Shown: positions 42,479-50,885 of the stretch, piece by piece
Numbering within the stretch: the first letter of the stretch is position 1
Layout of the letters: every line of letters starts with the position of its first letter
NCBI RefSeq assembly: GCF_014250515.1
Contig: NZ_CP060202.1
Coordinates: 62,001 to 126,000 of the forward strand
Source of the DNA: Hymenobacter sediminicola
GTDB taxonomy: Bacteria; Bacteroidota; Bacteroidia; Cytophagales; Hymenobacteraceae
Direction: 5' to 3'
Length of the DNA stretch: 64,000 nucleotides
Notes under the pieces: generated by a model
Database searches by the model: none
What the model was told of the DNA's origin: nothing
The model's input: only the letters and a program-made list of their open reading frames with translations
Program-made: the position numbers and the translations under genes

Positions 42479-44206
42479 TTATAATGCCACAACCAAGCAG
42501 CGGCTGGCCGTAGCGTGCCCGGCCTGTACCCGCAGAAAGTAGAGGCCAGCGGGTAGCCCGGCTACAGAGAATTCGTGGCGTAAGCCAGTGGCTGGCATTG
42601 GCACGGACCCGGTGCGCACAGCACGGCCCAGGCCATCCGTGAGCATGAACGTGACATGGGCCGCACCAGGGAGTGCAGGCAGTATAATAGTAGCGGTGGT
42701 ATGCGCCGGGTTGGGGAAGATGGCGAAAGCACTGCCGCTCAGTACAGCATCAGCGGAGGAAAGAGTGCCGTCAGTGAGAGAGGCTAGGAAGAGGCCGTAG
42801 CCTGTGCTGGGTTTGGTGAGAGCCAAGGTGCCGAAGGCAATAGAAGGGCTGTCGAAAACGCCGGCTACATAGAGGCGGGAGCCCTGAAGCACCACGGCAA
42901 CCCCATTGTCCAGGCTCGATCCACCAGCCTGCTGAGTCCAGGCAAAGCTGCCCGAGTTGCCTGCGTCGGTGAGTTTGGTCAGAAACACATCAGACTGGCC
43001 TGCAGTAGTGAGCTGGGTGCTGCCAAAGCGGGCATCCGGGCTACTGTGGTAGCCTGTTACATACACATTGGAGCCGCGCACGGCTAGGGCGCTGCCCATG
43101 TCGCTGCCACTCCCGCCAGCCTGCTGGCCCCAGGCAAAGGAGCCCGCGCTGCCTGCATCCGTGAGCTTGGCCACAAACACATCCAGGCTACCGGCATTGG
43201 ACAGGTTGCTGGTGCCAATAGCGAGGGTCGGGCTACCGAAATAACCGGTCAGATACACAGTGGAGCCCTCAACGGCTAGTGCGTTGACCACTTCGTAGCC
43301 TGTGCCGCCGGCCTGCTGGGCCCAGGTGAAGCTGGCTGCGCTGCCAGCATCCGTGAGCTTGGCCACGAACAAGTCGGCGTTGCCGGCATTGGGCAGGGTG
43401 GTAGTGCCAAAGCGGGTACTGGTTCCGGAGTATTGCCCTGCTATATAGATACTGTTTCCAGTCACTGCTATTGCCTTCACCAAGTCGACGCCGACGCTGC
43501 CGCCGGCCTGTTGGGCCCAGGTGAAGGAACTGGTGCTGCCTGCATCCGTGAGCTTGGTGACAAAAATGTTGGAGCCGGTGCTGCTGGCGTTGGTCAGGCT
43601 GAGCGCGCCCAGCGTAGTAGTGGTACCCCGGAAAGTGCCGGCCGCATACAGGGTAGAGCCCGTGGCCACTAGGCCCGCCAGATCCTCACTGCTTTGGCCA
43701 CCAGCCCGTTGGGCCCATACAACGCTACTGGTAGTGCCCGCGTCCACGATTTTGGCAAAGAACAGGTCGGTATTGCCGAAGACGTCAGCATTGGTCAGGA
43801 AGTTCGTGCCAATGATAACCATTCGGCCGCTGAAAACGCCTCCAACATAGACGCTACTGCCGCTTACAGCCACCGACAAAGGATATTCGCCGCCTGCTGT
43901 TCCGCTTATCTGATGAGCCCACACAAAGCGGCTGGCACTGTTGCTCCATTTTGCCACAAATCCATCATTGCCGGTGCCAGTACTAGTGAACGTAGTGTTG
44001 CCGAATGTAGCCGTGTTGGCAAAATCTCCTACCACAATAACCTCGTCGTTGGCAGTGGCAGCAGTGGCTTTCACCGAAATGCTAGTGCCGGCCGTGCCCA
44101 CCGCCGTCTGCCAGGCCGGAACCTGAGCCTGGGCCACTGGGATGGTAACAGTTAGCAGAAACAGCACCAATAAGGAACTGTAGATGAGCGTGGAAAGGTG
44201 TTTCAT
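42479..44206 (-). CDS. T9SS cargo protein with SBBP-like beta-propeller repeats
   Basis: A 575-residue protein with signal peptide (LIYSSLLVLFLLTVTIPVAQAQ) and about six repeats of some 60 residues that each end in TKLTDAGSxxSFxWAQQAGGS, with GxxVYVTGYFxS in the middle. These match the SBBP/propeller repeats of Bacteroidota surface proteins. The C-terminal T9SS sorting domain has FAIFPNPAHTTATIIL and LPAGLYFLRVQAG. Probably exported by the Por/T9SS system and anchored or released at the surface. Not in an operon. Confidence 0.88.
   Translation of the reverse strand: MKHLSTLIYSSLLVLFLLTVTIPVAQAQVPAWQTAVGTAGTSISVKATAATANDEVIVVGDFANTATFGNTTFTSTGTGNDGFVAKWSNSASRFVWAHQISGTAGGEYPLSVAVSGSSVYVGGVFSGRMVIIGTNFLTNADVFGNTDLFFAKIVDAGTTSSVVWAQRAGGQSSEDLAGLVATGSTLYAAGTFRGTTTTLGALSLTNASSTGSNIFVTKLTDAGSTSSFTWAQQAGGSVGVDLVKAIAVTGNSIYIAGQYSGTSTRFGTTTLPNAGNADLFVAKLTDAGSAASFTWAQQAGGTGYEVVNALAVEGSTVYLTGYFGSPTLAIGTSNLSNAGSLDVFVAKLTDAGSAGSFAWGQQAGGSGSDMGSALAVRGSNVYVTGYHSSPDARFGSTQLTTAGQSDVFLTKLTDAGNSGSFAWTQQAGGSSLDNGVAVVLQGSRLYVAGVFDSPSIAFGTLALTKPSTGYGLFLASLTDGTLSSADAVLSGSAFAIFPNPAHTTATIILPALPGAAHVTFMLTDGLGRAVRTGSVPMPATGLRHEFSVAGLPAGLYFLRVQAGHATASRCLVVAL
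42780..43930 (-). repeat. Internal tandem repeats in the T9SS protein gene
   Basis: Roughly six copies of a unit of about 190 bases, visible as recurring GCCTGCTGGGCCCAG and CATCCGTGAGCTTGG segments. They encode the repeat units of the SBBP-like protein. Copies differ by point changes, and boundaries are approximate. Confidence 0.7.
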
Positions 44207-44336
44207 GGCCGTAAGACAAAGTGCAAAGCAGTGTGGGAAGGATATATAAATATACTTCCACGCGCCTTATGCAGCGAATAACCTAACTCGGGATTTTAGA
44301 AAGAAGAGCGGAAATGCTCTGGTGCTTCCAAATAGC

Positions 44337-45164
44337 TCAGGGTTTTGGCTGGGCCTCGGCTTTTGGGGCAGATGAGCTAATGCCCAGACGCCGCTCCAGT
44401 TCGGAGGCTACGAAGTTGGCGTCATATTTCAGCTCCGGAGTATCGGCGAGGCGGGCGGCCGTGCGGGCTTCTTCCAGAGCTTTGGTGAGCTTCTTCAGCT
44501 CAGTGTAGCTATATGCCAGCTGAAAGTGTGCCAAGGCGTAATCGGGGCGGAGCTTGATGGACCGCTGGAAAAGCGGGACGCTTTCCGCAATCCGGGCCTG
44601 ACTCAGGCGGGCGTAGCCTAGCTTGTAGTAGGAGCTATAGTCGCCTAGGCCATGCTGGTGCGCAATAGTATAGTGGCGGGCCATCAGCGCATACAGCGTA
44701 GCCGGCGACTTGTCGGCTTCGGCACACTGGCATTGCTCCACTTGGTAGTAATAGTCGGCTAGGGCACGGTTGAGCTTGTAGTTGGCAGGATGCTGCTTCA
44801 GTAGATTTTTCAGCACCAGTTCCACCGCAAACGGGTAGCGAATAGCCGCCCGCGTGTACTTGGCCCGCAAGGAATCGAGCTGCTCTAAAGGCTTCAGGTC
44901 CACGAATCCGAACCCTTCCAGCTCGCGGCTGCGCAGGTGGTAGTTCAATGCCAGCTCGGTTTGCTTAAGAGCCACAGCCGGCCGGCGGTGTTTGGGGTCG
45001 AAGCCATTGAGGAGCTTCCAGGCCGACTCGTACTGGCGGTCCTGCAGCAGTTGAGTAGCCTTGCTGAGTATCTCCTTCTCAGTAGTAGCAGTCGTTTTCG
45101 GGACTTGGGCCTGGCTCGGAAAAGCGGCCAGCAACAGTAAAAAAAGCAAGTAGCAGTAGCGCAT
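44337..45164 (-). CDS. Tetratricopeptide-repeat protein, exported
   Basis: A 275-residue protein with signal peptide (YLLFLLLLAAFPSQAQ). Helical pairs follow, with TPR-type sequence in the C-terminal half: AESVPLFQRSIKLRPDYALAHFQLAYSYTELKKLTKALEEARTAA. The middle has a Cys pair (QCQCAEADK). Probably periplasmic and protein-binding. Divergent from the acyltransferase gene. Confidence 0.8.
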   Translation of the reverse strand: MRYCYLLFLLLLAAFPSQAQVPKTTATTEKEILSKATQLLQDRQYESAWKLLNGFDPKHRRPAVALKQTELALNYHLRSRELEGFGFVDLKPLEQLDSLRAKYTRAAIRYPFAVELVLKNLLKQHPANYKLNRALADYYYQVEQCQCAEADKSPATLYALMARHYTIAHQHGLGDYSSYYKLGYARLSQARIAESVPLFQRSIKLRPDYALAHFQLAYSYTELKKLTKALEEARTAARLADTPELKYDANFVASELERRLGISSSAPKAEAQPKP

Positions 45165-45280
45165 ATCAGGTAGTATACGGGTGGCTGGCAGGTGGCAGTT
45201 GGCGGAAGCACGGCAATAATTGTGGCAGGCCGGCTGCTGGAATAGTGGTCATCTGTTAAGTTCCACCGTACTTGCTGTCT

Positions 45281-46654
45281 ATGCTCTTCTACACCGTCAT
45301 GAAGCCCCTCGTGCAGGTTGCCCTGCGCGTGTTCTTCCGTCGCCTCGAAATCCGCCACCGCGACCGGCTCCAGACGCCGGGGCCACTGCTGATGGTGAGC
45401 AACCACCCCAACACGCTCATGGACCCGCTGGTAGTGGCCGCGAACCGCCGCCAGTCTATTGCGTTCCTGGCCAAAAGCACGTTTTTTAAGAACCCGATTT
45501 CGGCAGCCGTGCTCCGCTCCGGCAACTCCATTCCTATCTATCGGCGCCAAGATGTAGAAACCGGCGCCGAAGCCGTAACGCCGGAGCAGCTGGCCGCCCA
45601 GAACGAGGCTACTTTCGGCAAGTGCTACGACTATCTGGGCAAGGGCGGCACGGTCATGATATTCCCGGAAGGCACCAGCGTGAGCGAGCGGCGCCTACGG
45701 CCACTCAAAACCGGGGCGGCCCGCATTGCGCTGGGCGCCGAAGCGCGCCACAATTTCAGGCTGGGGCTGCGCGTGTTGCCGGTCGGTATCAATTACTTCG
45801 ATCCGCAACGGTTCCGGTCTGATGTGCTGGTGAATGTGGCCCCGCCGATTCGGGTGGCCGACTACGCCGCCGCTTACTACCAAGACCCTACCGCGGCCGC
45901 CGACCAGCTTACCGAAGACATCCGGCGGCACCTGGAGCAGCGCCTCGTCATCACGCGCGACGCCGCCGAGGATGAGCTGGTGCAGCAGCTAGAGCGTACG
46001 TTCACCGGCCACCTCATCGAGGATGACCCCCGTACGCTCTACGACAATTTTCAGCTCAGCCGCAACCTGTTGCAGGCCGTGGCTTACTTCGAGAAGCACG
46101 ACCCCGAGCATTTGGGCGAAGTCCGGGAGAAGCTGGCCACTTACCTGAAGGATTTGAAGCGCCTGAAAATCAATGATGAAGCTCTGGAACGCACTGGCCG
46201 GGCCGACACGCGGACTGCGCGTGCCATCAAGGCCGGATTGAAGCTGGCGCTGGGCCTGCCGGTGTATCTGTATGGCGCGCTAAACAACTATCTGCCCTAC
46301 AAACTGCCCTCGATGGTGGCCAAGCGCGCTACCAAAGAAGTAGAGTTTGTGGCGCCTATCATGCTGGTAGTGGGCATGCTCACGTTCAGCTTTGGCTACG
46401 CGGCCCAGATTGCGCTGGTACACCACTTCACCCAAGACTGGCGCTGGACGCTGCTCTATGGCCTGAGTCTGGCGCCTACCGGCTTCTATGCGCTGTACTA
46501 CGCCAACAAGCTGGCCGGCCGGCTGCGGCGGTTGCGCGCCTTGCGGATGTTCCGGCGCCAGCGCCCCGTTATGGAGGACCTGCTGCGGCAACGGGCTACC
46601 ATTCTGAAGCTGCTGAACGAAGCCCGCCAGGCCTATCTGCAGGCTGTGCAATAG
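45281..46654 (+). CDS. PlsC-type 1-acyl-glycerol-3-phosphate acyltransferase, extended
   Basis: A 457-residue protein from the ATG at 45281. The acyltransferase domain (about 1-220) has NHPNTLMDP (HxxxxD catalytic block), the second block GNSIPIYRR and FPEGTSVSE, and the fourth block RVLPVGINYFDP. A long C-terminal part of about 240 residues includes two hydrophobic segments (VEFVAPIMLVVGMLTFSFGYAAQIALVHH; WTLLYGLSLAPTGFYALYYANKL). Extended forms of this kind are common in the phylum. It should act in phospholipid or ornithine-lipid synthesis at the membrane. Confidence 0.87.
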   Translation: MLFYTVMKPLVQVALRVFFRRLEIRHRDRLQTPGPLLMVSNHPNTLMDPLVVAANRRQSIAFLAKSTFFKNPISAAVLRSGNSIPIYRRQDVETGAEAVTPEQLAAQNEATFGKCYDYLGKGGTVMIFPEGTSVSERRLRPLKTGAARIALGAEARHNFRLGLRVLPVGINYFDPQRFRSDVLVNVAPPIRVADYAAAYYQDPTAAADQLTEDIRRHLEQRLVITRDAAEDELVQQLERTFTGHLIEDDPRTLYDNFQLSRNLLQAVAYFEKHDPEHLGEVREKLATYLKDLKRLKINDEALERTGRADTRTARAIKAGLKLALGLPVYLYGALNNYLPYKLPSMVAKRATKEVEFVAPIMLVVGMLTFSFGYAAQIALVHHFTQDWRWTLLYGLSLAPTGFYALYYANKLAGRLRRLRALRMFRRQRPVMEDLLRQRATILKLLNEARQAYLQAVQ

Positions 46655-46710
46655 GCTGGTGCCACCTCACTAAGCGGCCGTTACGTTGGTCTCATTTCTG
46701 CTTTCCAACT

Positions 46711-47334
46711 CTACCAGGCTATTTTAGAGCCGAACCCCAGGGTCATGATTTCGGTGAGGACTGGGGCGCGCTTATTGGTGGTGCGGCTTATAAAGTACAG
46801 GTCGTTGGTGCCTAGTTCGGCGTAAGCCGCCACGTGTGGTGGCGCCGGCCGCTCGGGCGTGCGAATACCCGCGTATGACACCCGCGGCGCGAGGTACATG
46901 CCCGTGCGGACTTTGGTAGAAAACCAGTAGTAGTTGTTGGGGTACTTGCCGGGCTGGTGGCTATCCTGTAGCGTTGCCCCACTGGTATAGTTTATATAGC
47001 CCCCAAAAGCAGGGCTGGCTCGCCAATGCTTGCCCAGCTTAGGATTGACGGGCAGGTAGGTGGTTTTGAATGTGAAGATGGTGAGGGGCTGACTACTAAA
47101 GCGGCGCGGCACATGGCCTACCAACACTTCGGGTTCTAGGCGCTGGCCGGCCAGGCGTACACCACCGCCTATGGCTACCATACCGGCCCCACCCCCAATC
47201 TGTAGGCTTAGAAAAAATGGAACGCCGCGCGTGGCAGGAAGTCTGGCCGGTGCTGCATCCTGAGCGGTAGCAATTCCTGAGTGCAACAGCAGCATACCCG
47301 CTAGGCTCCGGCAAACAGTGGAAAGCTGCATCAT
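46711..47334 (-). CDS. Hypothetical exported protein, 207 aa (paralogue 2)
   Basis: Signal peptide (CRSLAGMLLLHSGIATAQ), then beta-rich sequence with GGGAGMVAIGGGVRL, LEPEVLVGHVPRRF, NNYYWFSTKVRTGMYLAPRVSY and AELGTNDLYFISR, ending in FGSKIAW (terminal aromatic, as in outer-membrane barrels). It is a clear paralogue of the gene at 47380. I know no function. It is the last gene of the phosphoesterase run, 45 bases after its paralogue. Confidence 0.75.
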   Translation of the reverse strand: MMQLSTVCRSLAGMLLLHSGIATAQDAAPARLPATRGVPFFLSLQIGGGAGMVAIGGGVRLAGQRLEPEVLVGHVPRRFSSQPLTIFTFKTTYLPVNPKLGKHWRASPAFGGYINYTSGATLQDSHQPGKYPNNYYWFSTKVRTGMYLAPRVSYAGIRTPERPAPPHVAAYAELGTNDLYFISRTTNKRAPVLTEIMTLGFGSKIAW

Positions 47335-47379
47335 GAGTCAAATCAGCTGCGTGAGGGAATTGCCTGCCCGGATGCGGTT

Positions 47380-47988
47380 CTAAAACTCCATTTTCACCCC
47401 CAGGCCCAGCGTCAGCAAGTCTAACGGGCTCAGGGATTTATAGTTGGCGTTTGGCACAATGCTGAACAGGTACAAGTCGTTGGTGCCCAGCTCATAATAC
47501 GCGGAAATGCGGCGGGAGCGTCCTTGCGGTGAAGGCTGGCGCAGGTAGCTAAGGCGGCCACCCAGTAGCGGCCCTACCCGCGTGTCCGTCGAAAACCAGT
47601 AGTAACCCTTGGTGTACTGCCCACGGTCCTCATCGTTGATGGTGCCATGCGTGTAGCTCACATACACGCCCACTGTGAGGGGGCGGAGCTGCAGTTTTTC
47701 GCCGAGCGGCACCGTGAAAGGGCTGTAGAGAAACTTGGCCGTGGCAATGGAAAGCGTAGAGCCAGCGTACTTTTTGGGCACGTAGCCTACCAGCACATCG
47801 GCTTCGGCCCGGTCGCGCCAGAAGTTGTAGCCCGCCCCCACCGACACCATGCCCATGCCGCCCGCCGTCTGCGCAATCAGGTGGCGCGGGCGGTACCAGG
47901 GCAGTGGGTCAAGTGTATCTGCCGGGCTTTCCTGAGCTAGGGCAGGTAGGGTACTTGCTACCAAAAGAATAGTAAGCGGAAGGCGCAT
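47380..47988 (-). CDS. Hypothetical exported protein, 202 aa (paralogue 1)
   Basis: Signal peptide (LPLTILLVASTLPALAQ). It shares with the next gene AGGMGMVSVGAGYNF, DVLVGYVPKKYAGS, KGYYWFSTDTRVGPLLGGRLSY and YELGTNDLYLFSI, and ends in LGVKMEF, like an outer-membrane barrel. Its ATG overlaps the stop of the phosphoesterase gene (TAATG), so the two are translationally coupled. Confidence 0.78.
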   Translation of the reverse strand: MRLPLTILLVASTLPALAQESPADTLDPLPWYRPRHLIAQTAGGMGMVSVGAGYNFWRDRAEADVLVGYVPKKYAGSTLSIATAKFLYSPFTVPLGEKLQLRPLTVGVYVSYTHGTINDEDRGQYTKGYYWFSTDTRVGPLLGGRLSYLRQPSPQGRSRRISAYYELGTNDLYLFSIVPNANYKSLSPLDLLTLGLGVKMEF

Positions 47989-48830
47989 TAGAACCGAACC
48001 TTTTTCAGCCGGAACTGCGGCTCATCGTTGGCATCATTCCACAGTGTCAGAATCACGTACTGATTTTCCTCGAAGGCGTAGGAATTGATATAGGTTACGC
48101 CGTCGTCGAAAGGCTCTCCAATGCTGAAATCGTGGCGGTGTCCGTTCAGTTCGAAGGCTAGCTTCGGCGCCTCGGCCAGCGTGCGGGTGTAGTCGGGCAT
48201 GATATTCTGGTCGAAATCCAGGTCCTGCGGCGGCACATGCGACATGACCACCTGCCGCTTAGCACCCTGCAAGTCGCTCACCTGCTGCTGCACCCAGGGC
48301 ATATCCGGAATACGGCCATTGAAGTTGTATTCGCGGCTGTTGGTATCCACCATGGTAAACTTGGTGTCGCCATAAACAAACGAGTAGTTCAGAGGCCCGA
48401 AAATGTGCTGGTAGGCGGCGCGGCCATTGCCCACATGGTCGTGGTTGCCGATGACAGTGAGGTAGGGAATGTTGAGCTTGCGCAGGCGCTTATCAACCCA
48501 GCGCATCTCGCGGGCCAGCCCAAAATCTGAGATGTCGCCGGCTACAACCATCAGCGACAGGCCCGGCTGCTGGTTCACACTCTCCACCAGCGACTCGGCT
48601 TGGTCGTAGAAGCGCTGGGAGTCGCCGGTAAATACAAACCTGAGCGTATCGCCGGCAGGCAACGGGTGCTCGGCAAGGCGGTCCAGGTTTTTCTGAGTCA
48701 GATTCGTCTGGCTTTCGGGGCCGCGAAAATCGTTGGGGCTGAATTCAAGCAGCTCACAGCCGCTGAACAGGAAAGCTGCCGCGGCCGCTACAGAGAGCCG
48801 GCGCAAAGGAAGCAAGGTAGAAGAAGGCAT
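47988..48830 (-). CDS. Calcineurin-like metallophosphoesterase lipoprotein
   Basis: A 280-residue protein from the ATG at 48830, which gives a lipoprotein signal (AAAAAFLFSGC). All metallophosphoesterase blocks are present: FTGDSQ, VVAGDISDFG, TVIGNHDHVGNG, VMSHVPP and LNGHRH. It likely hydrolyses phosphomonoesters or diesters in the periplasm. Stop shares one base with the start of the exported paralogue gene (TAATG). Substrate unknown. Confidence 0.9.
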   Translation of the reverse strand: MPSSTLLPLRRLSVAAAAAFLFSGCELLEFSPNDFRGPESQTNLTQKNLDRLAEHPLPAGDTLRFVFTGDSQRFYDQAESLVESVNQQPGLSLMVVAGDISDFGLAREMRWVDKRLRKLNIPYLTVIGNHDHVGNGRAAYQHIFGPLNYSFVYGDTKFTMVDTNSREYNFNGRIPDMPWVQQQVSDLQGAKRQVVMSHVPPQDLDFDQNIMPDYTRTLAEAPKLAFELNGHRHDFSIGEPFDDGVTYINSYAFEENQYVILTLWNDANDEPQFRLKKVRF

Positions 48831-49136
48831 AGGGCAGAAACCACATTGGGTGGCACACGGGCCCGCCATACCCGGTAGGCCCACGGGTATATACTAGCCG
48901 AGGCAGCTGCTTGTTTTTCAAAAAGCCTGTTTCTACTCCTATACCGACCTTTTCAGCAGGAAACGTTTCCGTCAGGATGTGGCTGTTGATACGTTTGAGG
49001 CCAAAATCAATTCCGAAGGCATGTTGATTTTTTTTTGCGTTTCCGGTGAGATGTAGCTGGCGTTATACCGTAAATCGGCCCGGAGCAACTCATAAGGCTG
49101 CCTCCGGGCCGATTTATGTCAATGCTGTTGGTCCGT
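48831..49136. other. Intergenic region, 306 bases
   Basis: Between two leftward genes. The only feature I see is the hairpin at 49072-49115; the rest holds no ORF or clear TAnnTTTG box. Confidence 0.5.
49072..49115. terminator. Hairpin after the receiver-flavoprotein gene
   Basis: AAATCGGCCCGGA (49072-49084) pairs with TCCGGGCCGATTT (49103-49115): a perfect 13-bp stem with an 18-base loop. It lies 22 bases beyond the stop of the leftward gene. The T tract is short, so termination is likely but not certain. Confidence 0.6.
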
Positions 49137-50798
49137 TTATTCGTCGAGATATTGATGGACAAATTTGATGGCCATCGACCCTTCGCCCACCGCCGACGCT
49201 ACGCGGGCCATAGCACCGGCCCGACTGTCGCCGGCCGCGAAAACGCCTGGCACGCAGGTTTCGAGCAGAAACGGCTCCCGGCTATGCTTCCAGCTATCCG
49301 CATAGCGCGGATCCGTCACCAGGTCGCGGCCCGTCAGCACGAAGCCTTTGCCGTCGCACAGCACCACGTCGCAGACCCACTCGGTGCTGGGCTTGGCCCC
49401 GATGAACACGAACAGCGCCCGCGCCGGCTGCTCGGTTAGTTGCCCGTGGCTTTTCAGCACCACTTTTTCCAGATGGTCCTGCCCGCATACTTCGGCTATT
49501 TCCGTGAAAGGCAGAATTTCGATGTTGGGCGTATTGCCAATCTGCTCAATCAGATACGCCGACATGGAGGCCGCCAACGAAGCTCCCCGAATGACGATGA
49601 ACACCTTGCGGGCATAGGTGGCCAGATACATAGCCGCCTGCCCCGCCGAGTTGCCGCCTCCTACTATATACACGTCCTGCTCTTCGCAGGAGCGGGCTTC
49701 CGTGCGTGCCGCGCCGTAGTACACGCCCGCCCCGCTCAGCCGGTCGATGCCGGGTACTTCCAGTGTGCGGTAGCTCACGCCGGTGGTTAACACCACGGCT
49801 CGGGTACTCACTTTGCTGCCATCCGTAAGGGTCAGCACCTTGTAACCGTCCTGCACACATAGCTCCGTTACGGCCTGGGGCGCCAGAAACTCGGCTCCAA
49901 GACGCACGGCCTGCGTCCAGGCGCGGTGGGCTAGCTCCGAGCCACTCAGGCCCGTCGGGAAACCCAGGTAGTTTTCGATACGGGAACTGGTGCCGGCCTG
50001 CCCGCCGGGCGTCTGACGCTCGATAATGAGGGTTTTCAGCCCTTCTGATGCTCCGTATACTGCCGCCGCCAACCCAGAAGGGCCAGCCCCAATCACCACC
50101 ACATCATATAGTTCCTGCGAGGCCTGCACATTCAGCCCGATGCGGGCGGCAATGTCGGTGGGAGAGGGGCGCGGCAGCGCGGTGCCATCTTCCAGCACCA
50201 CCACCGGCAGGTCAGCCGCTGTCAGGCTCTTCGCGGCCAGCAGCGCCTGCGCCTCCGGGCTCGTCTCGAAGTCCATCCATTGATACGCCACCATGTAGCC
50301 GGCCAGAAAGTCCTTCAGGTCATGGGACAGCGGCGACCATTGAAACCCCAGCAGCCGCACCCCGCGGTACGGCGGGCGGTAGGCGCGCTGCCAGGCATCC
50401 AGCAGATCGTGGAGCGTGGGATAGAGCAGCTGCTGCGGCGGGTCCCAAGGCTTCATGAGGTAGTGGTCGAGGCGGGCGTTGTTGATGGCCCGAATGGCGG
50501 CTTCCGTATCGGCATAGGCAGTGAGCAACACGCGCTTGGCATCGGGGAAGATGGTGCGGGCTTCGGCCAGCAGCTCTACGCCTTCCATACCGGGCATGCG
50601 CTGGTCGGCCAGCACTAGGGCCAGCGTTTCTTCGCGGGCCCGCAGCTCGTGCAACGTGGCCAGCGCTTCTTCGCCGGAGGCCGCCCGCAATACCCGGTAA
50701 TCTTTGCGAAACTCCTGGCGCAGGTCCCGGTCAATGGCATTCAGTACTTGCGGGTCATCATCGACACACAGCAGAATCGGTTTTTTATCGGCAGCCAT
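49137..50798 (-). CDS. Response regulator fused to thioredoxin-reductase-like flavoprotein
   Basis: A 553-residue fusion. Residues 5-135 are a receiver domain (VDDDP, phospho-acceptor Asp 65 in LADQRMPG, Thr 93, Lys 116). Residues about 143-222 look like a thioredoxin-fold domain with SPLS where CxxC is usual. Residues 230-553 are TrxR-like: FAD motif VVVIGAGPSGLAAAVYG, NADPH motif YIVGGGNSAGQAA and AAGDSR near the end. The CATC centre of TrxR is GAAR, so it cannot be a standard thioredoxin reductase. It pairs with the histidine kinase gene 87 bases upstream. Confidence 0.9.
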   Translation of the reverse strand: MAADKKPILLCVDDDPQVLNAIDRDLRQEFRKDYRVLRAASGEEALATLHELRAREETLALVLADQRMPGMEGVELLAEARTIFPDAKRVLLTAYADTEAAIRAINNARLDHYLMKPWDPPQQLLYPTLHDLLDAWQRAYRPPYRGVRLLGFQWSPLSHDLKDFLAGYMVAYQWMDFETSPEAQALLAAKSLTAADLPVVVLEDGTALPRPSPTDIAARIGLNVQASQELYDVVVIGAGPSGLAAAVYGASEGLKTLIIERQTPGGQAGTSSRIENYLGFPTGLSGSELAHRAWTQAVRLGAEFLAPQAVTELCVQDGYKVLTLTDGSKVSTRAVVLTTGVSYRTLEVPGIDRLSGAGVYYGAARTEARSCEEQDVYIVGGGNSAGQAAMYLATYARKVFIVIRGASLAASMSAYLIEQIGNTPNIEILPFTEIAEVCGQDHLEKVVLKSHGQLTEQPARALFVFIGAKPSTEWVCDVVLCDGKGFVLTGRDLVTDPRYADSWKHSREPFLLETCVPGVFAAGDSRAGAMARVASAVGEGSMAIKFVHQYLDE

Positions 50799-50885
50799 AC
50801 TCGGGGAGTAAGGAATAAATGAATTGGTAGACTAAGCAGAGGCGGGCTTAGAAGAGGAAAAACCCGGTTACCGAACCTTACTGGT

